Assembly: GCA_905479635.1 (NCBI GenBank) | Contig: CAJQNG010000207.1 | Coordinates: 1 to 33,798 of the forward strand | Direction of reading: 5' to 3' | DNA length: 33,798 bases | Source: an uncultured Boseongicola sp. | GTDB taxonomy: Bacteria > Pseudomonadota > Alphaproteobacteria > Rhodobacterales > Rhodobacteraceae | In this document: piece by piece, positions 15,596 to 23,762 of the stretch | Layout of the letters: the number at the start of each line of letters is the position of its first letter | How positions within the stretch are numbered: the stretch's first letter is position 1 | Translations under genes and position numbers: made by a program | The notes under the pieces: model-generated | The model's database searches: none | Seen by the model: only the letters and a program-made list of their open reading frames with translations | What the model was told of the DNA's origin: nothing

Positions 15596-18332
15596 ATGAC
15601 GGAGCAAGCATTTGCCACTATTTGGGGGCTTTCCTATTCCGATTTCGAGTTTCTGAGCCGGTATGGAGCGAGTTCCCGGGTCATGGTTGCGTGCCAGCTG
15701 CTTTTCTTTCGCCAGCATGGCTATTTTCCTGAGGACCGTTCTGCGTTTGATCCTGATGCGATCGAGTATGTTGCTGATCAAATTGGTATTGAAGACTGCC
15801 TTGCTTATAGCTTTGCCAGCGATAATGCCCGCCGCCAGCGTGCGGGCATTTTGGGTTTCCTTGGAGTCCGCCGGGCATCTGAGCGTGATCGCGCTAAACT
15901 TCAGGCATGGATGGGGAAGCACCTTGGCGGTCGCGACCTGAACTTGGCGGATTGGGTTGAGCGCGGCTATGCACAAGCCTGTCAAATGGGTGTTTTTGTT
16001 CCTTCGGAGCAAATCATGGAGCGCCTGGCCCGCGCGTCCCGCCGTGATTTTCGCAAAGGTTTTCTGGCGCAAGTGGGATTACAGCTATCGGTCGAGACTA
16101 TTGAGCAGTTGGAATGGGCGCTCTCTGAACCTTTGGCGGAAACGGGTTTTCAGCGGCTGAAGGACGATGTTGGTGCCGCATCGTTAGACAGCGTGTTGCG
16201 GGCGGCGCTGAGGGTGTCCTTTTTCGAGGGGCTCAATCTTCCGCTTGATATTCTAGTTGGCGTTGAACGCTGTTGGGTTTCGCGCCTGGCACGGTAAGTC
16301 GAGGGCGAAACCGCCTCAGAGATGCGGCGCCATGCGCTTGAGCGACGGTTGGGCCTTCTTGCCATCTATCTGATGCATCGCAAATCACAGCTGACCGACG
16401 GTCGGATCGAAGATGTCATTTACCCTATCGCGGGCGCGGCCAGGCTACATGCTGTTATCGAAGAACATCGGACCAAGGGGACGCTGGATGCGCGCATCCA
16501 ACAAGTCATGCGCAATTCTTATGCCAGCCACTATCGCCGGATCCTTCCGCCCTTGCTCAGCTCTTTGCAATTTCGCTCGAACAAAGCAATGTGGCACCCG
16601 ATATTGACCGCCTTGGACCCGATTGTCCGGTTTGCGGAAGCTGACTGCCGGGTTGTTGACGAAGACTACATTCCCTGTGGTATCATCCCCGGAACGTGGC
16701 GCAGCGCAGTCATCGATGAGAATGGCCGGGTCAGTGTTGTGTCCTTCGAACTCTGTGTGCTGACGCAGCTGCGAGAGCGCATCCGTGCCAAGGAAATATG
16801 GATAGAGTGCGCGGACCGCTACCGTAACCCCGGTGAAGACCTGCCCAGAGACTTCTGATGCGCGCCGGGATACCTACTACGCTGATCTGGGCTTGTCGCA
16901 GGATGCGAAGAGCCCAGTAGCAGGTGTGAAAGCAGAATTGGAACGGGAGCTGCACCTGCTGAATACAACCTTGCCCGACAATGACAAGGTGCGCCTGAGG
17001 TGGAGTGGAGAGAACCCTATTTCGCTTACGCAGTTGACGCCGGTTCCTCAGCCGCCCGGCCTGGGTGCGTTGAAGGCCGAGGTCGCCCGAGCATGGCCAA
17101 TGACGGGCCTACTTGATGTTCTGAAGGAAACGGCCCTCGACACCGGTTTCTTGAACGGCTTTCAAACCTCGGCCAGCCGGGAGGCGCTTCCTCCGACACT
17201 TCGGGATCAGCGCTTGCTGCGCTGCCTCTATGGTTTGGGCCCGAATGCGGGCTTGAAACGCGTAGCCGCTGGTTCACCCGATGTCAGCTATGATGAGCTC
17301 TTGCACATTCGGAGGCGGTATATTGATCCTGCTGCTTTGAAGGCGGCCTGTGCGCAAGTTTCCAATGCGACGCTTGCAGTCCGAAATCCAGATGTCTGGG
17401 GACCGCCAGGCACGACTTGCGCAGCGGATTAAACCAAGTTCGGGGCGTGGGATCTCAACCTGATGACCGAATGGCACGCACGCTATGGCGGGTGCGGCGT
17501 CATGATTTACTGGCATGTCGAGCGGCAAGCGACCTGCATCTATTCCCAACTGAAGCGCTGCTCATCCTCTGAGGTCGCCGCCATGATCGAAGGCGTTCTG
17601 CGGCACTGCACGGATATGGAAATCCAAAGACAGTATGTCGACAGCCACGGCCAAAACGCCGTTGGCTTTGCCTTCTGTCACCTTCTGGTCTTTGAGCTTG
17701 CACCCCGCCTGAAAGCCATCGCGCGTCAGAAGCTTGCCCTTCCCAGTGCGGGCATGCGAGGGCAACTGACCAATCTGCTGCCCATCCTGTCAGGTGTTGT
17801 TGATTGGGACGAAATTGAACGTCAGTATGACGAAATGGTCAAATACGCGGCGGCCAGCCAGCACGGGACGGCGGACCCTGAGGCCATCTTGCGCCGGTTC
17901 GCACGTTCAGATGTGATGCACCCTACCTACAAGGCGCTCGCCGAACTGGGTCGCGCCATCAAAACGATCTTCCTATGCCGCTATCTGCGCTCTGAGGCGT
18001 TCCGTCGGGAAATTCACGAGGGGCTGAACGTCGTCGCGAACTGGAACAGCACCAATAGCTTTGTGTTCTTCGGCAAGGGCGGTAAGATCGCCACTAACCG
18101 TTTGCGAGATCAGGAAACCGCTGCCCATGCGCTACAGCTGCTGCAATCATCTCTGGTCTACGTGAACACCCGGATGATGCAATCCGTCTTGCGCAACCCC
18201 GACGTGGTCGCGCGTCTGTCCCCCGAGGACTATCGCGGCCTTTTCCCGCTCATACACCTCCACATCAACCCCTATGGCCGGTTCGAGGTCGATCTGGAAA
18301 AGCGGATCGATTTCGAACCCATGGCCGCATAA
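15596..18332 (+). pseudogene. tnpA: Tn3-family transposase with two in-frame TAA codons and a frameshift
   Basis: Read through its lesions this gives a protein of about 911 residues. It has an N-terminal DUF4158-type domain (ATIWGLSYSDFEFLSRYG), a middle region and a C-terminal DDE_Tnp_Tn3 domain. Lesion 1 is a TAA at 16295-16297, after which the same frame goes on VEGETASEMRRHALERRL. Lesion 2 is one extra base near 16855: PRDF stops at TGA, while DARRDTYYADLGLSQDA continues in the +1 frame. Lesion 3 is a TAA at 17430-17432, exactly after the first catalytic Asp (CAAD), with [19 protein letters not shown] following in frame. The other catalytic residues are present: Asp in YVDSHGQN and Glu in [16 protein letters not shown] lies 5 bases before the ATG at 15596; an ATG at 15575 is also in frame. 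Confidence 0.92.
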
Positions 18333-18340
18333 AGGCACTC

Positions 18341-18958
18341 ATGGCGAAGAAAGAACCCCAAGTCCTGCGTTTGAAAATCACCCTTGGGCATGTCGACCCC
18401 GCACCGTGGCGTGAAATCGAGATCCGGTCGGACAAGACCCTGCCGCATCTGCATGACGCCATTCAGGCGGCCTTCCTGTGGAACGACATGCATCTGTGGG
18501 ATTTCGAGATTGGCGACCGGAAATACCAAATGAAAAGCGAAGAGTTCTGGATCGAACCGATGTTCGGCCCGCCTTTGATGGAGGTCACCACGAAGAGGCT
18601 GGACTTCTTTTTGAACAGCAAGGTGCCGCCTGTGATCTATACCTACGATTTTGGGGATGACTGGGTGCATCGCGTCGAACTCGTTTCAAAGCGTTCGGTT
18701 GAGCCGAATGAACTGCAGCCACGTTTTGTTGCTGGTCAGTGGGCAACACCACCGGAGGACATTGGAGGCCCGCCAATGTACGAGGTCTTCAAGGAGGCAC
18801 GTGCAGATAAAAACCACGCGGAACATGAATGGGCCAAAGAGGGTGGATACGTCGATTGGGATCACATCGAGATCCATGCCGACGCTATCGCCGAACAATT
18901 CTCCAAACTGCAGAAGCAGAAAATACGACGAACCTCACACTGGGTTCGGGAGAGATGA
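18341..18958 (+). CDS. plasmid pRiA4b ORF-3 family protein, transposon cargo
   Basis: 205 residues of the PRiA4_ORF3 family. Diagnostic stretches are LRLKITLGHVDPAPWREIEI near the start, TLPHLHDAIQAAFLWNDMHLWDFEI at about 44-68, and VIYTYDFGDDWVHRVELVSK at about 98-117, then EDIGGPPMYEVF. Some family members resemble a TnpR-like protein of IS1096, but no biochemical function is firmly established as far as I know. AAAGG lies 5 bases before the ATG, 8 bp after the tnpA stop, so it is probably co-transcribed with the transposase. The reading frame is intact, in contrast to tnpA. Confidence 0.9.
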   Translation: MAKKEPQVLRLKITLGHVDPAPWREIEIRSDKTLPHLHDAIQAAFLWNDMHLWDFEIGDRKYQMKSEEFWIEPMFGPPLMEVTTKRLDFFLNSKVPPVIYTYDFGDDWVHRVELVSKRSVEPNELQPRFVAGQWATPPEDIGGPPMYEVFKEARADKNHAEHEWAKEGGYVDWDHIEIHADAIAEQFSKLQKQKIRRTSHWVRER

Positions 18959-19077
18959 AGTGTCATCATGGGTATACCCATGGGGACACCTTCAATGACA
19001 CTAGAGCAATCCACTTTTGTGTTCACTTTGGGCCGATTTCTCGATAATGAACAAGCCATGTCGAGGGCACACCCAAA
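18959..19077. promoter_or_regulatory. probable res site of the Tn3-type resolvase
   Basis: The 119-bp gap before the recombinase gene contains two dyads. One is a perfect 16-bp palindrome, CATGGGTATACCCATG (18967-18982). The other is a 34-bp segment whose ends TGTTCA and TGAACA (19020-19053) are inverted. Resolvase sites usually lie just upstream of tnpR and consist of two or three such dyads, one holding the crossover dinucleotide. Position and structure fit; which dyad is the crossover point cannot be told. Confidence 0.55.
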
Positions 19078-19635
19078 ATGAACACTTATCAGGCCAAAAT
19101 CGGATATGCGCAGACCTCGACTGCGGATCAGAACCTCGATGCGCAGATTGCCGCCCTGAAAGCAGCCGGGTGTGGCATGGTCCGCACCGAGCAAAAGAGT
19201 GGTGCTAGCCTTGAGGGGCGGGCCGAGCTTAAGACGATCCTCGACTTCATCCACTCAGGTGAGACTCTGGTGGTCACCCGTATCGATCGGCTGGCCCGCA
19301 GCCTCAGTGACCTGCAGACAATCGTCGCCCAGCTGAAGTCCAAGGGCGCGCATCTGGCCGCAACAGAGCAGCCAGTGGACACCTCAAACGTCACGGGAAA
19401 GGCCTTCTTTGACATGCTCGGTGTTTTTGCCGAGTTCGAGACAAATCTGCGGCGTGAGCGGCAAGCCGAGGGCATTCTCGCTGCCAAGCAGCGTGGCGTG
19501 TATCGCGGCCGCCTCCCGAAAATCGATATGGCCACCATTCAGGCGAAGCTGTCAGAGGGCATGTCGCCTACGGAAATCGCACGTGACATGGGAATATCGC
19601 GGGGCACTGTTTATAAAGCAAAGGCTTTGATGTGA
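19078..19635 (+). CDS. tnpR: serine recombinase / resolvase (TnpR-type) with altered active site
   Basis: 185 residues, normal resolvase length. The catalytic domain has the nucleophile Ser14 in KIGYAQTSTADQ, then RIDRLARS (R68, D70, R71, R74), the dimer helix FFDMLGVFAEFETNLRRERQAEG and a C-terminal helix-turn-helix at about 152-183 (GMSPTEIARDMGISRGTVYKAK). It would resolve cointegrates at the res segment just upstream. The oddity is Gln12 where resolvases have the invariant Arg of Y-A-R-x-S; one base change (CGG to CAG) explains it. That Arg is part of the active site in gamma-delta and Tn3 resolvase, so catalysis may be lost or reduced. Its stop overlaps the start of the next gene. Confidence 0.92.
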   Translation: MNTYQAKIGYAQTSTADQNLDAQIAALKAAGCGMVRTEQKSGASLEGRAELKTILDFIHSGETLVVTRIDRLARSLSDLQTIVAQLKSKGAHLAATEQPVDTSNVTGKAFFDMLGVFAEFETNLRRERQAEGILAAKQRGVYRGRLPKIDMATIQAKLSEGMSPTEIARDMGISRGTVYKAKALM

Positions 19636-20111
19636 AAAAAAACAAGACAAAGCAGCGGCCTCCAGTGGCAAAGCCACCGGCCCAAACAAACACAAAAGTA
19701 CCACCCCCGCGCAATCTGACGCCCCCGCTCTGTGAGAAACTGCGCCGGGACATGATGCAAGCGTGTCTAAAGGTGGCGGAGACGCACGGGTTGACGGTTG
19801 AAGGCGGGGAGCTGAGTGACATCGACTTGCGTCATGGTTTTGACATCAGCTTCCGCGTCGGTATTCCGATGCCAGACGGCGCGATCTATTCCCCGGACAA
19901 AGCCCTTTTTGAAGTCCTTGCTCCACATTTTGGCCTTGAACCATCTGACTATGGACGGCCCTTCAGATTGCGTGGAGACCTCTACCGGATTGTGGCAATC
20001 AATCCCAACAGACCAAAGTACCCGATTAGCACTGAGCGTGTTTCCGACGGGCGCGGGTTTAAGATGCCAGCCGAAACCGTCGTAATGTATCTGCAGAACT
20101 CCAGCGCCTGA
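19632..20111 (+). CDS. unknown 159-aa protein, transposon cargo
   Basis: Not recognised as a named family. The start is a GTG overlapping the recombinase stop (GTGA), so the two are translationally coupled. The first 30 residues are basic and proline-rich (KKNKTKQRPPVAKPPAQ). The rest looks like a compact alpha/beta domain: a helix CEKLRRDMMQACLKVAETHGL, then DIDLRHGFDISFRVGIP, FEVLAPHFGLEPSDYGRPFRLRGDLYRIVAINPNRPKYPIS and FKMPAETVVMYL. The G-x-x-Y-R-I-V-x-x-N-P-x-R-x-K-Y-P-I pattern recalls small phage and plasmid proteins of unknown function. The coupling suggests a role with the recombinase or in element maintenance. Confidence 0.75.
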   Translation: MKKNKTKQRPPVAKPPAQTNTKVPPPRNLTPPLCEKLRRDMMQACLKVAETHGLTVEGGELSDIDLRHGFDISFRVGIPMPDGAIYSPDKALFEVLAPHFGLEPSDYGRPFRLRGDLYRIVAINPNRPKYPISTERVSDGRGFKMPAETVVMYLQNSSA

Positions 20112-20135
20112 CTGTTCACATATTGTTTCCGTCGG

Positions 20136-20168
20136 AGCCCAAATATGCAGCTTCGGGCCAGCTAGGCC
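20136..20168 (-). repeat. Tn3 right terminal inverted repeat (33 bp)
   Basis: Perfect inverted copy of 15484-15516, immediately followed outside by AAGTA at 20169-20173. It lies only 24 bp beyond the stop of the last cargo gene. Confidence 0.93.
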
Positions 20169-20268
20169 AAGTAGTGTCGCATCAGACGATTGGTATTTTC
20201 ACGAACTGTAGCTTTCCCTCGATCGCAGGCGCTCCATAACGGCTGACCAAAGGGCCGGCGCTGTGCGC

Positions 20269-21120
20269 TCAAAGCTTCTCTTCCGTCTCACGGTTGATCG
20301 GATAGCCGCTTGCCGGGCCTTTAACCGGCTGAACCAGCATCCGGTCGAGCCACAGTTCGCGCCTTGTGCGAAATTGCTCGATCCCGATCGACATTCCCTC
20401 ATGCCCTGCTGCCGGCTGCGCCTTGTACGTGCCGAGTAGCCTGTCCCACCAAGGGAGGTTAAAGCCAAAATTACTGTTCGTTTCTTCTGGTCGGATCGAG
20501 TGATGGACGCGATGCATGTCAGGTGTGACCACGATCAAGCGGAGGACTCGGTCCACAAGCGTCGGCAGCCGGATGTTGGAGTGATTGAACATCGCAGTTG
20601 CGTTCAACAGAACCTCGAAGATCAACACCGCGACGGCGGGTGGCCCCAATGCCACGACCACCGCCAACTTGATCCCCATCGACAGCAGAATTTCGACCGG
20701 GTGAAAGCGCAAGCCTGTGGTCACGTCAAACTCGAGATCCGCGTGATGCATTCGGTGCAACCGCCAGAGCGCGGGGACAGCATGGAACATCACGTGCTGT
20801 AGATAGATGACCAGATCAAAAACGATCACAGAGACGAGGATTGCACCCCAGCCGGGAACGTCGATGATATTAAACAGACCCCAGCCCTGGCTCTCTGCCA
20901 TCACCGCCAATCCGACCGCAAGGATTGGAAAACTTAATCGCAACAAGATCGTATCAACCACCACTAATGCCAGATTGTTCGTCCAGCGGATCAATCGTGG
21001 GATTTCCTGCCGTCGCCGCGGCGCAGCGAGTTCCCAAGAGGCCATCACCACCAAAACGCCTAGAAACACCGCAAGGCGAAGTTGCGGTTCGGCGGCAAGA
21101 ATGGACTCGGTCATTGGCAT
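20269..21120 (-). CDS. sterol desaturase / fatty acid hydroxylase superfamily protein
   Basis: 283 residues, a multi-pass inner-membrane di-iron enzyme. Membrane segments lie at about 13-31, 50-75, 90-108 and 148-172. The histidine clusters that bind the two irons are visible: HVMFH (109-113), HRMHH (122-126) and HRVHH (203-207), plus FNHSN near 179. Such enzymes oxidise C-H bonds in lipids, carotenoids or sterol-like molecules using O2; the substrate is not predictable. The ATG at 21120 lies 39 bp downstream of the multicopper oxidase stop on the same strand, so it is probably the last gene of that operon. The Tn3 element sits about 100 bp beyond its stop. Confidence 0.93.
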   Translation of the reverse strand: MPMTESILAAEPQLRLAVFLGVLVVMASWELAAPRRRQEIPRLIRWTNNLALVVVDTILLRLSFPILAVGLAVMAESQGWGLFNIIDVPGWGAILVSVIVFDLVIYLQHVMFHAVPALWRLHRMHHADLEFDVTTGLRFHPVEILLSMGIKLAVVVALGPPAVAVLIFEVLLNATAMFNHSNIRLPTLVDRVLRLIVVTPDMHRVHHSIRPEETNSNFGFNLPWWDRLLGTYKAQPAAGHEGMSIGIEQFRTRRELWLDRMLVQPVKGPASGYPINRETEEKL

Positions 21121-21159
21121 TGTCGGAGCTTCTGTGTTGCGGTCCGCGCGGCGCGGACT

Positions 21160-22566
21160 TCAGGTCACGGTGAACTGACCCATCATACCAGCATCTTCGT
21201 GTTCAAGGATATGGCAATGGAACATGAACGGTGTCTCGCGGCTGGCGGGTTGGTCAAAACGGGCGAGGAGATCGGCTTCTCCCGGAACGAGCACAGTATC
21301 CTTCCAGCCGATGTTTTCCGGTCGTGGCGGCGCACCATTCTCGCTCACCACCCTGAACCGGACGCCATGGACGTGGAGCGGGTGGGCAAGCATCGTGCTG
21401 CGAACATGCCAGCGTTCGACGGAACCGAGGGCGACTTCGAAATCTATACGGCGCATGTCGAAAGGACGCCCGTTGATCGCAAAGCCACCTCCTCTCATCA
21501 TCCTACCCATGCCCATATCCAGCGAGACCTGCCTGGTGTTTACCTCAGCTCCCAACAGGTCTTCGAGCACACCGTCCAGTTGCTCTGGCAGGCGGCCGAT
21601 GCGCGTAGGCAGCGTCGTATCGGTCGCGAACTGCAGAATCCCATAGGACTGGCCCGGATCGCTCATCAATATGGGAGCGTCGCCACCCGAAAAATCGACA
21701 AGGATCTCCGCCCGTTCGCCCGGGGCAAGGCGAAGCGTGTCCAGCGCTACCGGCGCTGGCAGGAAGCCGCCATCTGTTGCCACCAGATGCATTGGGCGCG
21801 CGTCATCGAAGAACAGCGTGTAAATGCGGGCGTTCGAGCCGTTGAGCAGACGCAAGCGCGTGATCCCTTTTGGCACGACCGCCGTTGCGCCTGCCTGGCC
21901 GTTTACGAGCATCCGATTGCCGGAGAAGCCGTGCATCACGTCCATCCTTGAGGCGGAATAGACCATTCGACCCGCCGCATCGAACCGGCGGTCCTGCAGA
22001 ACCAGCGTTAAATCGTCGATGCCGTAGGCAGACGGCAGGCCGCGAGCATCGTCCTGCCCGTCCCTCACGTGGATGACCCCGGCCAGCCCAAAATACACCT
22101 GCTCTGCAGTTTGTTCGTGGATATGCGAGTGATACCAGACCGTTGCCGGATCCTGCGCAATTGCTATCTCAGGACGCCATGTCTCGCCGGTCGCAATAGG
22201 AAGATGTGGTCCGCCGTCATGCTCTCCCGGCACCAAAAGACCGTGCCAGTGCGCGCTGATGGGATCACCGAGCGTGTTTTTCACCTCAGCGGCCAGCTCG
22301 CCGTTTTGAACGACGATGGTCGGCCCCAGATAGTCCTGATTGAACCCAGCCGTGGGCGTAGTGGCGCCTCCGAGAAAACTGGTGCTCCCGGCGCTTGTCG
22401 TCAGAGCCAAGCGACCGGTCGCCCGGGTGTCGAGAAGCGGCGGCATCGATAGACGCGTCAAGGGAGCCTTTGATTGGGCAAAGGCGCGCCGGGTGGGCAG
22501 CTGCGAAAGGGCCCCCGCGGCCCCAAGCATTGCGGACGATGAAGTCAGGAAGTGGCGTCGTTTCAT
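21160..22566 (-). CDS. multicopper oxidase, Tat-exported (CueO/CopA-like)
   Basis: 468 residues. A twin-arginine signal (MKRRHFLTSSSAMLGAAGAL, cut near residue 30) sends the folded enzyme to the periplasm. Copper-site blocks are all present: HWHGL (H106, H108), WYHSHIH (H146, H148), HPLHVHG (H395, H398, H400) and HCHILEHEDAGMM (H450, C451, H452, H456, M461). They cover the type 1, 2 and 3 coppers. A short Met/Gly stretch MGMGRMMRGGG near 350-360 could bind extra copper, as in CueO. Enzymes of this group oxidise Cu(I) or phenolics with reduction of O2 to water. The operon also holds a small secreted peptide and a SHOCT protein upstream, which points to copper tolerance. Confidence 0.95.
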   Translation of the reverse strand: MKRRHFLTSSSAMLGAAGALSQLPTRRAFAQSKAPLTRLSMPPLLDTRATGRLALTTSAGSTSFLGGATTPTAGFNQDYLGPTIVVQNGELAAEVKNTLGDPISAHWHGLLVPGEHDGGPHLPIATGETWRPEIAIAQDPATVWYHSHIHEQTAEQVYFGLAGVIHVRDGQDDARGLPSAYGIDDLTLVLQDRRFDAAGRMVYSASRMDVMHGFSGNRMLVNGQAGATAVVPKGITRLRLLNGSNARIYTLFFDDARPMHLVATDGGFLPAPVALDTLRLAPGERAEILVDFSGGDAPILMSDPGQSYGILQFATDTTLPTRIGRLPEQLDGVLEDLLGAEVNTRQVSLDMGMGRMMRGGGFAINGRPFDMRRIDFEVALGSVERWHVRSTMLAHPLHVHGVRFRVVSENGAPPRPENIGWKDTVLVPGEADLLARFDQPASRETPFMFHCHILEHEDAGMMGQFTVT

Positions 22567-22730
22567 TTTGGCCTTTCGATGCCGGGATGGGGTTATGAAG
22601 ATGCAAAAATCCTCGAGATGGGTCCTTAATAGTCAACACATTTCACAATTTTGACCGCAGTTCAGTAGGCGGCAAAAGGGGCGGCCCCAGCCTAGACAGG
22701 CGCTGGGGAAACTCTGGCCGCAGATTCAGA

Positions 22731-22940
22731 TCAGTCAGCCAGCAATTTCTTGCGTTCCTCGAATTCCTTGGAGTCGATCTCGCCCTTTGCGTACCGTTCC
22801 TTGAGAAGCACGATAGCCCTGTCATGCGCAGCATAACCGTTTCCAGCCAGTCCGGGCCCGCCGAACTGCCGCATAAGATAGATGACCCCCACAACGATTC
22901 CGACCAAGATCAGAATCATAAAAACTGGCCCGAGAAACAT
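22731..22940 (-). CDS. SHOCT-domain membrane protein
   Basis: 69 residues. One membrane helix (about 2-23: FLGPVFMILILVGIVVGVIYLM) is followed by a glycine-rich linker and a C-terminal SHOCT motif, AIVLLKERYAKGEIDSKEFEERKKLL. SHOCT is a short helical oligomerisation motif often found in small membrane proteins near metal-resistance genes. It begins 12 bp after the stop of the secreted peptide and precedes the multicopper oxidase by about 165 bp on the same strand. The function is not established; a scaffolding role in copper handling is a guess from the neighbourhood. Confidence 0.9.
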   Translation of the reverse strand: MFLGPVFMILILVGIVVGVIYLMRQFGGPGLAGNGYAAHDRAIVLLKERYAKGEIDSKEFEERKKLLAD

Positions 22941-22952
22941 GCCAAAACCACC

Positions 22953-23093
22953 TCATTGGCTGTCGCCCCACATCATGCCATGTTCGTGAGCATACGAACC
23001 GTAACGGTCCGGGATTTCCCCGACCTGCGCCATGCCAGACGTGGCGGCAGCGCCGACTAGGGCTGTCAGGCTCGCAATTGTCTTGAACTTCAT
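22953..23093 (-). CDS. 46-aa secreted peptide with His/Met tail
   Basis: From the ATG at 23093 the product is a cleavable signal peptide (MKFKTIASLTALVGAAATSGMA) plus a mature part of only about 24 residues ending SYAHEHGMMWGDSQ. GAGGAGC sits 7 bases upstream of this ATG, a strong ribosome binding site that excludes the longer frame beginning at 23141. The H-E-H-G-M-M cluster would suit Cu(I) or Cu(II) binding, and the gene heads the multicopper oxidase operon, so a periplasmic copper-binding or -sensing peptide is plausible. I recognise no named family. It is easily missed in annotation because of its size. Confidence 0.75.
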   Translation of the reverse strand: MKFKTIASLTALVGAAATSGMAQVGEIPDRYGSYAHEHGMMWGDSQ

Positions 23094-23164
23094 CTTATAG
23101 CTCCTCTTGCATGGGATTCCCTCTAACCACCTGTTTCTCATACAGAGAAATCAGCGCGCGATTC

Positions 23165-23178
23165 CTGATCTGGATCAA
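23165..23178 (-). promoter_or_regulatory. FNR/FnrL-type box before the multicopper oxidase operon
   Basis: On the minus strand the 14-mer reads TTGATCCAGATCAG, one base off the dyad TTGAT-N4-ATCAA. It lies about 72 bp before the ATG of the secreted peptide, a normal distance for an activator site near -40. CRP/FNR relatives such as NnrR and Dnr recognise similar dyads, so the regulator is not certain. Confidence 0.6.
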
Positions 23179-23668
23179 GTCGGCAGTTCCGAAATCCGAT
23201 ATCGTATTTCGAGGTTTTCCAGGCGCGGATCCGATCCCATGGCGTCGATGCAGGCGATAAAAAATCCAGAGCTGCACGCGGTCACAGGTCAGGTTCGCGA
23301 TCTCCCAAAGAAGGCAGTAGAGGCTATCTGAAAACAGAAGTTTCGGAGCGAAGGTGGAAAGCGACCATACATTCTGACCGCCAGGCGACTGATCTCCGGG
23401 CTGCTATGAAAGTACTTGAAGGGGTCTTTTTCGTCATGAGCAAAGGCTACGAAACCGCCCTGCCCGCCTCAACAAAATTTGTTCTGACAATGCCCACAGG
23501 CGTTCCCAACACCCAGGTGCGATCAAATCTCAACTTCGTTAGGGCGAGCCCTAGACAGCCTGATCACTCGTCTTTTGCCGTTCTGCGCTTTCCTAATAAT
23601 GCCGGCGTAAGAGTACAAAGAGCGCAGCTAGGCGGCGCCGCTTTGGCGGATTGTTTCGTTAGGCTACG

Positions 23669-23682
23669 TTGATCTACATCAG
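23669..23682 (+). promoter_or_regulatory. FNR/FnrL-type box before the cupredoxin gene
   Basis: TTGATCTACATCAG differs from TTGAT-N4-ATCAA at one base and lies about 80 bp before the ATG at 23763. Together with the box facing the other way at 23165 it suggests joint oxygen- or NO-dependent control of both copper transcripts. Confidence 0.6.
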
Positions 23683-23762
23683 CGCAAAATGCGGAGCAGT
23701 CACTTATAATGAGGTGTGCAGATGTGCGCGCTCAAACGTTTAACCTTTGAAAGGGTAACAAT

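Larger units (their letters stand above)
15484..20168. mobile_element. complete Tn3-family transposon with disabled transposase
   Basis: A 4,685-bp unit bounded by perfect 33-bp inverted repeats (15484-15516 and 20136-20168, each starting GGCCTAGCTGGCCCGAAG from its outer edge) and by the direct repeat AAGTA. Order inside: tnpA pseudogene, pRiA4b ORF-3-like gene, a noncoding res-like segment, serine recombinase, 159-aa unknown, all on the plus strand. Tn3 repeats are usually near 38 bp and start GGGG, so these ends are off the common pattern. Intact ends and duplication imply a fairly recent insertion, yet tnpA carries three lesions. It could still be moved by a related transposase in trans. 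Confidence 0.92.
23094..23762. other. divergent control region between copper operon and cupredoxin
   Basis: About 670 bases. Both edges carry an FNR-type dyad (23165-23178 and 23669-23682). The middle holds an 88-codon plus frame (23406-23672) that I do not believe: it has no recognisable motif and runs into the right-hand dyad. No RNA gene was seen. Confidence 0.6.

Noticed and set aside
17430-17432. Possible programmed read-through of tnpA at TAA
   Set aside because: A second TAA and a frameshift in the same gene make decay a simpler explanation than recoding.
23406-23672. 88-codon frame between the copper transcripts
   Set aside because: No family motif, and it overlaps the FNR-type box of the cupredoxin gene.
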